Assembly (NCBI GenBank): GCA_964408785.1 | Contig: CAYPAS010000055.1 | Location: 1-6,129, forward strand | Source: UBA12465 sp964408785 | Lineage (GTDB): Bacteria > Patescibacteriota > Patescibacteriia > Patescibacteriales > UBA12465 | Length of the DNA: 6,129 nt | Direction: 5' to 3' | Part shown: piece after piece, positions 1 to 6,027 of the stretch | Layout: each line of letters begins with the position of its first letter | Numbering within the stretch: position 1 is the first letter of the stretch | Position numbers and translations under genes: made by a program | Notes under the pieces: generated by a model | What the model was told of the DNA's origin: nothing | The model's database searches: none | The model's input: the letters and a program-made list of their open reading frames with translations, nothing else

Positions 1-20
1 AAAAACCCCCGCCCAAATGA

Positions 21-431
21 TTGCTTAGTGTTTCCAAGCTATTGATTAGAAGACGGGAATCAGGATCGGACAGCCTGCTGATTTCTAAAATAGGCAAAGA
101 ACTCTTTATCGACTACTATCTTCCCGATGGTTCGAAAAAGCGGCTTTCTGTTCCTAAAAAACTGGAAAAAGACTTTATCGGCAGCCTGGAGAATCTTTTA
201 GAAAAAAGCCGTAAACCAGACAGCCGACAATATTTTAAATTAGATGATGGAATTTCTTCTCTTAATTTTTTCTTAACCGTTATTCCAGAAAGTGGCAATA
301 AACGGCTGATGCTGGAGTTAAAAAACGACAAAGCCAGTAATTATCGCCTGAACCAGTTGGGTATGCAGGCCGAAGAAAAGAAAAAATTTAAGAAAGCTTT
401 AACAAAAAAAATCTGGATTAATTATCATTAG
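21..431 (+). CDS. PilB/GspE-like ATPase, N-terminal part of a frameshifted gene
   Basis: This frame encodes the N2-type domain that precedes the ATPase core in type IV pilus / type II secretion ATPases. Residues 14-18 (ESGSD) followed by LLIS sit where the family has its SDIHIEP motif, then come YYLPDGS (RxRxDG-like, residues 32-38) and LNQLGM (110-115), the segment just before the P-loop in PilB. The frame then ends abruptly with an unrelated tail (IWINYH) after the A8 run at 404-411. Skipping one base there continues into the P-loop region of the next entry. The TTG start at 21 directly follows an in-frame TGA (18-20) and has no Shine-Dalgarno sequence, so the true start is uncertain and may be upstream of the window. 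The PilB N1 domain is absent from what is visible. Family assignment rests on motif order, not on strong identity. Confidence 0.7.
   Translation: MLSVSKLLIRRRESGSDSLLISKIGKELFIDYYLPDGSKKRLSVPKKLEKDFIGSLENLLEKSRKPDSRQYFKLDDGISSLNFFLTVIPESGNKRLMLELKNDKASNYRLNQLGMQAEEKKKFKKALTKKIWINYH
404..411 (+). other. A8 homopolymer at a +1 frame break in the PilB-like gene
   Basis: Eight consecutive A residues lie exactly where homology passes from the frame starting at 21 to the frame ending at 1005. If the run were A7, translation would read TKKSGLIIISSP, matching the PilB pattern of a short linker, GLI-hydrophobic strand and P-loop. The break could be a homopolymer sequencing or assembly error, a real inactivating indel, or a site of transcriptional slippage. 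Other A8 runs in the window (1374-1381, 3604-3611, 3928-3935, 4114-4121) sit in intact frames, so run length alone does not decide between these. Confidence 0.75.
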
Positions 432-462
432 CTCCCCGGCTAAGCAAGGCAAAACTAGCCTG

Positions 463-1005
463 ATGCAGGCCGCTATCAAAGAATTATCTAAAAGTGAACA
501 TAGTCTTTATGCTTTTGGCAAAGACTGGAGCAGTAACGAAGACGGAGTAAATTACTCAAAGGAGGCTTGTCTAGAAAACCTTAGCCGCATTGACGCTGAA
601 ATTATTTTCATTGATAATATAGCCGACCAAGAATCCTTAAAGTCCGCAATAAATTTAGCTAACAGCGGCAGACTAGCGATTATTTCACTAGAGGCGGATA
701 GTCTTTGGGAAGTCTTAAGCTTGATAAATTCTCTTAAATCTGGCCGCCGCGAAAAATTTTCCCCTCTTAAACTGGTAATATCTTCTAATTTAGCAACCAT
801 GAAGCGCCAAGGCCAAGACGGTCGAAAAATAATCGGTCTTTATGAAGCCTTGGAGTTCGATGAAGATCTGCATCGTTTCCTAATTAATAATCCGGAACAA
901 AACAACCTGGGATTTTACAAACGTTTTCTAAAAATAGCCGCTAACAAAGGTTATCGGCCGCTAGCAATTGACCGCCAACTTAAAGAAAAAAATGGATTAT
1001 TATGA
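463..1005 (+). CDS. PilB/GspE-like ATPase, C-terminal core of the same frameshifted gene (degenerate motifs)
   Basis: Homology in this frame starts at about 412, upstream of the first ATG (463), which lies just after the P-loop; a protein begun at 463 would lack Walker A, so the segment makes sense only joined to 21-431 (327 residues in all). Codons 433-456 give SPAKQGKT where active relatives have GPTGSGKT. Counting from Met463, RIDAEIIFIDNIADQES (42-58) aligns with the Walker B stretch RxDPDxIMVGEIRDxET, but the GE pair is DN. SGRLAIISLEAD (68-79) aligns with the His box TGHLVLSTLHTN, but both histidines are gone. DGRKIIGLYEALEFDEDL (119-136) matches the C-terminal GRxGIYEVL motif; the zinc-binding cysteines are absent. 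It therefore looks like a degenerate, possibly ATP-hydrolysis-deficient paralogue or a decaying gene. Its stop overlaps the next start by 4 bases (ATGA), suggesting translational coupling to the glycosyltransferase. Confidence 0.7.
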   Translation: MQAAIKELSKSEHSLYAFGKDWSSNEDGVNYSKEACLENLSRIDAEIIFIDNIADQESLKSAINLANSGRLAIISLEADSLWEVLSLINSLKSGRREKFSPLKLVISSNLATMKRQGQDGRKIIGLYEALEFDEDLHRFLINNPEQNNLGFYKRFLKIAANKGYRPLAIDRQLKEKNGLL

Positions 1006-1664
1006 AAATCGCCTGCGTCATACCAGCTTATAACGAAGCCGCTAATATCGCCAAGACTATCGAGGGAGTAAAAGGAAAGGTTGATGAAATAATTATCGTT
1101 GATGATTGTTCTTCCGATAAAACCGCGGAAATAGCCAAAAAAAGCGGCGTAAAAACTATTGAACATCCGATAAACCGCGGCCAAGGTGCCGCCCTTGAAA
1201 CCGGCACAATCTACGCGCTCGAAAATGGCGCGGATATAATAGTCCATTTTGATGCCGATGGGCAATTCTTAGCTGAAGAAATCGCCGATGTCGTAAAGCC
1301 GATTATCGACGGCCAAGCAGATTTAGTCTCCGGTTCTCGTTTTTTAGGGAAAGAAGCTAACTTCCCTTTTTGGAAAAAAAACCTGATAATGCCCTTAGGG
1401 AAAGCTTTTAATTATTTCTGTCTGGGAATAAAACTAAGCGATCCGCAAAACGGCTTTCGCGCCCTCAACCGCCGCGCCGCTTCCCTAATCAGGATAGAAA
1501 ACCGGGGCATGGCCCATGTCAGCGAAATCCAATTAAGGGCCGCCCGCCAACAATTAAGAATAAAAGAAGTGCCAGTAACCGTCATCTATCACCATTTCGG
1601 CCAAAAACTTTCTGGCGGTTTCCGAATAATCACCGACCTTTTGATCAATAGGATAATAAAATAA
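1002..1664 (+). CDS. Family 2 glycosyltransferase, dolichyl/polyprenyl-phosphate sugar synthase type
   Basis: A 220-residue GT-A fold enzyme of the DPM1/DPG synthase-like GT2 group, which typically moves a hexose from a nucleotide sugar to a polyprenyl phosphate on the cytoplasmic membrane face. Visible motifs in order: IPAYNEAANI (7-16) and VDDCSSDKT (33-41) for nucleotide binding, NRGQGAAL (58-65), the metal-binding DxD as HFDADGQ (82-88), GSRF (111-114), the acceptor-side SDPQNGFRAL (146-155) and VPVTVIYH (190-197). It has no C-terminal membrane segments, so it is a soluble or peripheral form that would need a membrane partner; the DUF2304-type protein one base downstream is the obvious candidate. 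The ATG at 1002 overlaps the preceding stop and lies directly before the first beta strand, so the start is secure. The sugar donor cannot be deduced. A9-like tracts are absent, but an A8 run (1374-1381) is read in frame. Confidence 0.93.
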   Translation: MKIACVIPAYNEAANIAKTIEGVKGKVDEIIIVDDCSSDKTAEIAKKSGVKTIEHPINRGQGAALETGTIYALENGADIIVHFDADGQFLAEEIADVVKPIIDGQADLVSGSRFLGKEANFPFWKKNLIMPLGKAFNYFCLGIKLSDPQNGFRALNRRAASLIRIENRGMAHVSEIQLRAARQQLRIKEVPVTVIYHHFGQKLSGGFRIITDLLINRIIK

Positions 1665-1665
1665 T

Positions 1666-1992
1666 ATGAAACAGCAAATTTTAGCCGCTATTATCATCCT
1701 GGCTTTCGTTAGCAATCTTTTCAGCCAGAAAAAAAAGAAAGAAATCAGCAATACAGAATTCAGCCTCTGGTTAATCTTTTGGATTTTTGCCGCCGTTGCT
1801 GTGGCGTTCATAAAACAAATCGATAATCTAATCGGCTGGCTAGGATTTTCTGGTAACGGCATAGATTTCTTAATCTATCTAGCCGTTCTTTCCCTCTTTT
1901 ACTTCGTAATAAGCTTACGCCTGAAATTAGCGAAGACCGACAGACAGCTTACCGAAATAGCTAGAAAAATCGCCTTGAAAAAAGACGAATAA
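1666..1992 (+). CDS. DUF2304-family small membrane protein, putative GT2 partner
   Basis: A 108-residue protein with three hydrophobic helices at about residues 4-20, 33-49 and 63-84. A lysine-rich loop (QKKKKE, 21-26) follows the first helix, and a charged helical tail (85-108), probably cytoplasmic, ends the protein. Length, the glutamate-plus-tryptophan start of the second helix (EFSLWLIFW, 31-39) and the tail match DUF2304, a family of unknown biochemical function that is frequently encoded beside DPM1-like GT2 enzymes. It begins one base after the stop of the GT2 gene. I infer that it anchors or helps the GT2 enzyme, or takes part in handling the lipid-linked sugar, much as small membrane subunits assist eukaryotic DPM1. 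There is no catalytic motif. The family call is based on length, topology and neighbourhood more than on sequence signature. Confidence 0.78.
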   Translation: MKQQILAAIIILAFVSNLFSQKKKKEISNTEFSLWLIFWIFAAVAVAFIKQIDNLIGWLGFSGNGIDFLIYLAVLSLFYFVISLRLKLAKTDRQLTEIARKIALKKDE

Positions 1993-1997
1993 TAAAT

Positions 1998-3104
1998 ATG
2001 AAAATCGCCCAAGTAGTCTGCTCTTATCCTCCTTACGCCGGCGGTATCGGCAACAGCGCTAAACAGATAAAAAAACTTTTGGAAGATCGGTACGAAATCC
2101 AAAACTACACGCCGGGAGAAGGAAATCCTTTAATCCGCTACGGACAAGCGGCTTTTTGGCCGCAACTGGCTTGGTGTTTGAAAAATTTTGATTACATCTA
2201 TCTTCATTACCCCTTTTTCGGTAGTGCGGAAGCAATCTGGCTATACAAAGCTTTAGGCGGGAAAGCCAAGCTGATTATCCATTACCACATGGACGTCAAA
2301 AGCTCTTCCTGGCTAAAGGAAATTCTTTCCTGGCCCAGTCGTTTAATTTTTCCCAGCCTACTCAAACAAGCCGACAAAATAGTGGTTTCCAGATACGATT
2401 ACGCGCGAAAAAGCGCCCTAGCTAAATATTACCAAACAAGGCATGATAAATTTCGAGAAATTCCTTTCAGCATCAATACCGATAAATTCTGTCCAAAAGA
2501 AGCGGATAAAAATACCTTAGCCGCTAAGATAGTCGACTTCGTCAAAGAAAAATTTATAAAAAAAGACCGCCTTGATTTACTTTTCGTCGGCGGCCTTGAT
2601 CGCGCCCATTACTTCAAAGGCGTTAACATTCTCTTAGAATCTTTAAATCTTATAAAAGAAAAAAATTGGCGCCTGGAAATAGTCGGTGACGGCGATTTGC
2701 GTCCAGAATACGAAAGACAGAGTGCTGCTTACGGTTTGGAAAAAAAGATTATCTTCCGTGGCCGCCTCGACGAAAACGGCTTAATCCGTGCTTATCAAGA
2801 AGCGGATTTTTTAGTTCTACCATCGATAAATAGCAACGAGGCTTTCGGTATAGTCGTTATAGAATCTTTAGCTTGCGGCACCCCGGCCATCGTTTCTGAT
2901 TTACCCGGCGTCAGACAAGTCTTCCAAGAAGGAAAACATGGTTACCTGATTAAAGCCGGCGAAGCGGCTAGTTTAAAATCGCTCCTGGAAAAAATAATTG
3001 CCGGTTCGGACTGGCAGAAAATGCGTCCAGATTGCCGCCATCTCGCTGAAGAACGCTATAGTGAAAAAGTAATCAGAAAAAAATTAGAATCACTATTTTC
3101 ATGA
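1998..3104 (+). CDS. Family 4 glycosyltransferase (GT-B fold)
   Basis: A 368-residue, full-length GT4 retaining glycosyltransferase with two Rossmann domains. The N-terminal domain opens with a strand and a glycine-rich acceptor loop (YPPYAGGIGNS, 10-20), followed by HYHMD (95-99), IVVSRYD (128-134) and IPFSINTDKF (155-164), which replaces the usual IPNGVD hinge. The C-terminal domain shows FVGGL (196-200), KGVNILLES (207-215), IVGDGDLRPEYE (228-239), FRGRL (253-257) and the donor-binding E-x7-E pair E281/E289 in EAFGIVVIESLACGTPAIVS. It ends with the usual C-terminal helices that pack back across the domains. It likely adds a sugar from a nucleotide donor to a lipid-linked or surface glycan. 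The ATG lies 5 bases after the DUF2304-type gene with no clear ribosome binding site; its stop overlaps the next gene by 4 bases. Donor and acceptor are unknown. Confidence 0.93.
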   Translation: MKIAQVVCSYPPYAGGIGNSAKQIKKLLEDRYEIQNYTPGEGNPLIRYGQAAFWPQLAWCLKNFDYIYLHYPFFGSAEAIWLYKALGGKAKLIIHYHMDVKSSSWLKEILSWPSRLIFPSLLKQADKIVVSRYDYARKSALAKYYQTRHDKFREIPFSINTDKFCPKEADKNTLAAKIVDFVKEKFIKKDRLDLLFVGGLDRAHYFKGVNILLESLNLIKEKNWRLEIVGDGDLRPEYERQSAAYGLEKKIIFRGRLDENGLIRAYQEADFLVLPSINSNEAFGIVVIESLACGTPAIVSDLPGVRQVFQEGKHGYLIKAGEAASLKSLLEKIIAGSDWQKMRPDCRHLAEERYSEKVIRKKLESLFS

Positions 3105-4141
3105 AAACTTTATTCATCAACAACCTTTATACTCCCTACGATCGCGGCGGCGCGGAAAAAGTCGTTGAAAAAATGCTGGAAAAAGAATTGGCTGAAGGAC
3201 GGCAAGCGATACTCCTCACCGGCTTAAGACCTAATGATAAACGGCCAGAAAATAAATTCCCTACCTATTATTTTAATTCTGATTATCAAGACTTAAAAGA
3301 TTATAGCTACATCCGTCGTTGGTTTTGGCATTTATCCGATATTTTTTCTATTTCTAAATATCTTCAAATAAGACGCTTATTAAAAAAAGAAAAGCCGGAC
3401 CTAATAATAAGCCATAACCTAAGTGGCTTAGGTTTAAGTTCTTTTCTGGCTATCAGGCGTTCAGGCATTGAACATTATCACTTCTTGCATGATATACAAT
3501 TACTCCACCCTTCCGGTCTTATGATTATCGGCCAAGAAAAAAATATTGATTCTTGTGCCGCCTTAATCTATCAATCTATAAACCGACGATTATTAGCTTC
3601 GCCAAAAAAAATAATTTCCCCTTCCCGCTGGCTCCTGGAGATACACCAAGAAAGAGCTTTCTTCCCCCAATCAGAAACAGCAATCCAGCGATTAGAAGAA
3701 AAAATAAATGATAGCGAAAGAGAAAAAGACAAAAAAAGATGGCTATTTGCTGGCCAATTAGCAAAACACAAAGGAATAATTTTCTTATTGGAAGCTTGGA
3801 AAAAAATAGATGATCCAAATTTGCATCTTGAAATCGCTGGCGATGGCCCAGAAATGACAACGGCAAAGAAAATCGCGCTATCAGACAAGAGAATAAATTT
3901 TCTAGGACGCCTCAAGCAAGAAGATTTAAAAAAAACCATGGACCGAAATGGCTTTCTAGTTGTTCCCTCCCTCTGCTACGAAAACTCGCCGACTGTCATT
4001 TATGAAGCGCGACGGGCAGGCATGGGAATACTCGCCGCTGATAATGGCGGCATTCCTGAAATAATCGGTCCTAATGGACACCTGTTCTCAGCCGGTAATG
4101 AAGACTGTTTGATAAAAAAAATAAGAAACCTTTCATCATAA
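3101..4141 (+). CDS. Family 4 glycosyltransferase (GT-B fold), short C-terminus
   Basis: A 346-residue GT4 enzyme, last gene of the plus-strand block. N-terminal domain: LYTPYDRGGAEKVVEKM (9-25) with the glycine loop, DLIISHN (100-106), HYHFLHD (125-131) and IISPSRWL (171-178). C-terminal domain: FAGQLAKHKGI (217-227), LEIAGDGPEM (243-252), INFLGRL (265-271) and the E-x7-E pair E294/E302 in ENSPTVIYEARRAG, followed by NGGIPEII (315-322). The stretch between SPSRWL and FAGQL lacks the NGVD hinge common in the family and is rich in charge (193-213). The protein stops about 24 residues after GIPEII, without the final helix that crosses back to the N-terminal domain in most GT-B enzymes, including its upstream neighbour. 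Other frames past the stop show no continuation, so this is probably the natural end. It starts by ATGA overlap with the previous gene and probably acts in the same glycan pathway. Confidence 0.92.
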   Translation: MKTLFINNLYTPYDRGGAEKVVEKMLEKELAEGRQAILLTGLRPNDKRPENKFPTYYFNSDYQDLKDYSYIRRWFWHLSDIFSISKYLQIRRLLKKEKPDLIISHNLSGLGLSSFLAIRRSGIEHYHFLHDIQLLHPSGLMIIGQEKNIDSCAALIYQSINRRLLASPKKIISPSRWLLEIHQERAFFPQSETAIQRLEEKINDSEREKDKKRWLFAGQLAKHKGIIFLLEAWKKIDDPNLHLEIAGDGPEMTTAKKIALSDKRINFLGRLKQEDLKKTMDRNGFLVVPSLCYENSPTVIYEARRAGMGILAADNGGIPEIIGPNGHLFSAGNEDCLIKKIRNLSS

Positions 4142-4165
4142 AAACATCCCACTTGGGATGTTTTT
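4140..4165. terminator. Bidirectional intrinsic terminator between convergent genes
   Basis: A perfect 11-bp inverted repeat: left arm AAAAACATCCC (4140-4150), loop ACTT (4151-4154), right arm GGGATGTTTTT (4155-4165). The GC-rich inner stem is flanked by A5 and a T-tract, so transcripts from either strand end in a hairpin plus U-run. The stop codon of the plus-strand glycosyltransferase (4139-4141) and that of minus-strand rarA (4165-4167) overlap its two ends, leaving no spare intergenic sequence. Confidence 0.9.
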
Positions 4166-5340
4166 TATTTCTTGGGAAAAAATTTCTTTCCTTTTATCTT
4201 GTCTGGCAAATATTGCTGATTACTTGAATCTTCTAGCGGCGTATATTTATAATCGCGACCATAATCCAACTCCTTCATTAATTTTGTCGGCGCGTTACGC
4301 AGATGTAATGGCACCGGCAAATTACCAGACGACCTAACTTCGCTTAAAGCTGAATTATATGCTTGATAGGCGGCAATGCTCTTAGGCGATTTAGCTAAAT
4401 AAGCGGCTAGATGAGCTAAGTTAACGCCGCACTCCGGTAAGCCGATATTACGGCAAGCCTCAAAAGTAGCGGTCGCTAGCATTAAAGCGCTGTTATTGAT
4501 CAGGCCGACGTCTTCTGAAGCGAAACGTATTAAACGCCTAGCGATATATAAAGGATCTTCCCCCGCTTCAATCATTCTCGCTACATAGTAAACAGACGCG
4601 TCAGCATCGCCACCGCGCATTGATTTATGAAGGGCGGATATAAGATTATAATGTTCTTCACCGTTCTTATCATAAATCAGGTTCGGCTTGTCCACTATCT
4701 TTTTAATCAAAGCCTGATTAATCTTTTCGCCGCTCTGAAAAGCTGTTTCCAGGATATTTATCGCCCGTCGAGCATCGCCATTAGCCAGTCTAGCGACAAG
4801 CGGCGGCACGGATTTATCAGTCTTAGCTTTTAATTTCTTGGCGGCACGACTTACTATCTCTTCCAATTCCGATAAAGACAAACTGTCTAAAACAACGACT
4901 TTCGACCGCGATAATAAGGCGCTATTAACCGAAAAACTAGGATTTTCCGTAGTGGCACCGATAAAAGTAATAGTCCCGTTTTCAACGTAAGGCAGAAGGG
5001 CGTCTTGCTGGGCTTTATTCCAACGATGTATTTCATCAATAAAAAGTATGGTTTTCTGCCCCAAACGACGACCACTCTGAGCCTTGTCGATAACTAATTT
5101 CAAATCCTTAACGCCGCTCCCGGTCGCCGACAACTCAACAAATTCCGATTTAGTTTCCCGAGAAATAATCTGGGCTAAAGTCGTCTTACCGCTTCCCGGC
5201 GGCCCCCAAAAAACCAAAGAAGAAACTCGATCATCCTTTATAGCTTGGCGCAACCAAGAATCAGGACCAACGGCTTTAAGTTGTCCAATAAATTCCTCTA
5301 GATTCTTCGGCCGCAAAGAAGCGGCTAAGGGCAAGTCCAT
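4165..5340 (-). CDS. rarA: Replication-associated recombination protein A (RarA/MgsA), AAA+ ATPase
   Basis: A 391-residue AAA+ ATPase of the RarA/MgsA/WRNIP1 family, related to clamp-loader and RuvB-type motors, which acts at stalled or gapped replication forks. Motifs in order: RPKNLEEFIGQ (10-20), Walker A GPPGSGKT (46-53), Walker B LFIDEIHRWNKAQQDALLP (99-117, the family's DE-IHR-NK-QQD signature), sensor 1 GATTENPSF (128-136), arginine-finger region LLSRS (142-146) and sensor 2 GDARRAIN (188-195). The RarA-specific C-terminal domain follows: ARMIEAGEDPLYIARRL (254-270), RFASEDVGL (272-280), HLRNAPTKLMKELDYG (346-361) and QQYLPDKIKGKKFF (375-388). All catalytic residues are present and the length is close to the usual bacterial form. 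The ATG is 4 bases after the stop of the SdpI-family gene, so the two are probably cotranscribed. No ribosome binding site is evident, and the reading start fits the family's N-terminus. Confidence 0.97.
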   Translation of the reverse strand: MDLPLAASLRPKNLEEFIGQLKAVGPDSWLRQAIKDDRVSSLVFWGPPGSGKTTLAQIISRETKSEFVELSATGSGVKDLKLVIDKAQSGRRLGQKTILFIDEIHRWNKAQQDALLPYVENGTITFIGATTENPSFSVNSALLSRSKVVVLDSLSLSELEEIVSRAAKKLKAKTDKSVPPLVARLANGDARRAINILETAFQSGEKINQALIKKIVDKPNLIYDKNGEEHYNLISALHKSMRGGDADASVYYVARMIEAGEDPLYIARRLIRFASEDVGLINNSALMLATATFEACRNIGLPECGVNLAHLAAYLAKSPKSIAAYQAYNSALSEVRSSGNLPVPLHLRNAPTKLMKELDYGRDYKYTPLEDSSNQQYLPDKIKGKKFFPKK

Positions 5341-5344
5341 AAAA

Positions 5345-6022
5345 TTAAGACTTGTGATTTTCTTTTCTTTCCTTCTTTAAAAGCAGATAAGAATAAACCG
5401 GCAAAACAAAAATCAAAATAACAACAGCGGCGGCGAACAAAGCCACCTTGAAAGAAGCGCTGGGCACGAAAGCAGAAGCCGCCATCAATAAACCAGCCGA
5501 AGAAAATACCCATAAGCCTGCTTCATGCGTCTGCTGCCAAACTTTTTCCGAAGATAAAGTCCAAGGAGTGCGGACGCCCACGAAAAAATTACTTTTCGTC
5601 TTGGCCATCAAGAATCCTAAAAAGATAAACAAAACGCCAACAATTATCGGCACCCAGAAAGAAATATCAACGGGATAGCCGAGTCCATTCAAGCCGGTTA
5701 AGATTGACATCAATAAAAGGAAGGCGATTATCAATTCCTTTATCCGGCGGTAAGAAGAGGCAAACTCGCGATAAGCCTCTTTCTTAGGATCTATTTCCGG
5801 CAAAAAAACTAACAGCAAATAAATGAAGGCGGCTAACGACGGCATCATAAAAGCCGCTAAAGCGCGAGAACTATAGCCATCAACCTGTCCATTAATATTC
5901 CAATGAGTTGGCACTTCTTCGGGAAAATGCTGGTAGAAATAAATACCCAAAGCAAAACCGCCGATGAGCATCAAGAGTGGCAAGCACTCCGATTTTAACC
6001 ATGATTGTTTACTTTCTGACAT
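5345..6022 (-). CDS. SdpI-family membrane protein (DUF1648 plus SdpI domain)
   Basis: A 225-residue integral membrane protein with about six predicted helices (roughly residues 13-30, 54-75, 94-113, 121-140, 167-186, 191-214). Between the first two helices is the DUF1648 signature PTHWNINGQVDGYSSR (38-53). After the fourth is the SdpI signature, beginning NFFVGVRTPWTLSS (145-158) and continuing EKVWQQTH (159-166). In Bacillus subtilis SdpI gives immunity to the SdpC toxin and relays a signal to a repressor; most family members, including those without an sdpC gene nearby, have no known role. No toxin gene or ArsR-type repressor is visible here, so an immunity role is not supported by context. 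It starts 5 bases after the stop of the RND transporter gene and ends 4 bases before rarA. The AT-rich leader has no Shine-Dalgarno sequence. Confidence 0.92.
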   Translation of the reverse strand: MSESKQSWLKSECLPLLMLIGGFALGIYFYQHFPEEVPTHWNINGQVDGYSSRALAAFMMPSLAAFIYLLLVFLPEIDPKKEAYREFASSYRRIKELIIAFLLLMSILTGLNGLGYPVDISFWVPIIVGVLFIFLGFLMAKTKSNFFVGVRTPWTLSSEKVWQQTHEAGLWVFSSAGLLMAASAFVPSASFKVALFAAAVVILIFVLPVYSYLLLKKERKENHKS

Positions 6023-6027
6023 ATTTT

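Noticed and set aside
17..28. ATG-started mini-frame MIA with stop at 26-28
   Set aside because: It is three codons long with no ribosome binding site; it is better explained as part of an upstream frame.
951..1265. Minus-strand open frame of 104 codons opposite the GT2 gene
   Set aside because: It lies antisense to a gene with clear GT2 motifs, has no family resemblance and no supporting start context; it is a shadow of coding composition.
3416..3434. Perfect 8-bp inverted repeat AACCTAAG / CTTAGGTT with a TGG loop inside the second GT4 gene
   Set aside because: It encodes ordinary residues of the enzyme (NLSGLG), has no U-tract after it and no second copy; a stem of this size can occur by chance.
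3571..3939. Minus-strand open frame of 122 codons opposite the second GT4
   Set aside because: It is antisense to conserved GT4 motifs, and its phenylalanine/serine-rich composition is the expected mirror of the lysine- and glutamate-rich plus-strand gene.
5084..5380. Plus-strand open frame of 98 codons opposite rarA
   Set aside because: It covers the Walker A region of rarA on the other strand, has no recognisable domain and crosses the rarA start.
5345..6022. SdpI-family gene as part of a toxin-immunity (SdpC/SdpI/SdpR) system
   Set aside because: No SdpC-like toxin, SdpAB maturation gene or ArsR-type repressor is in the window; the neighbours are an RND pump and rarA.
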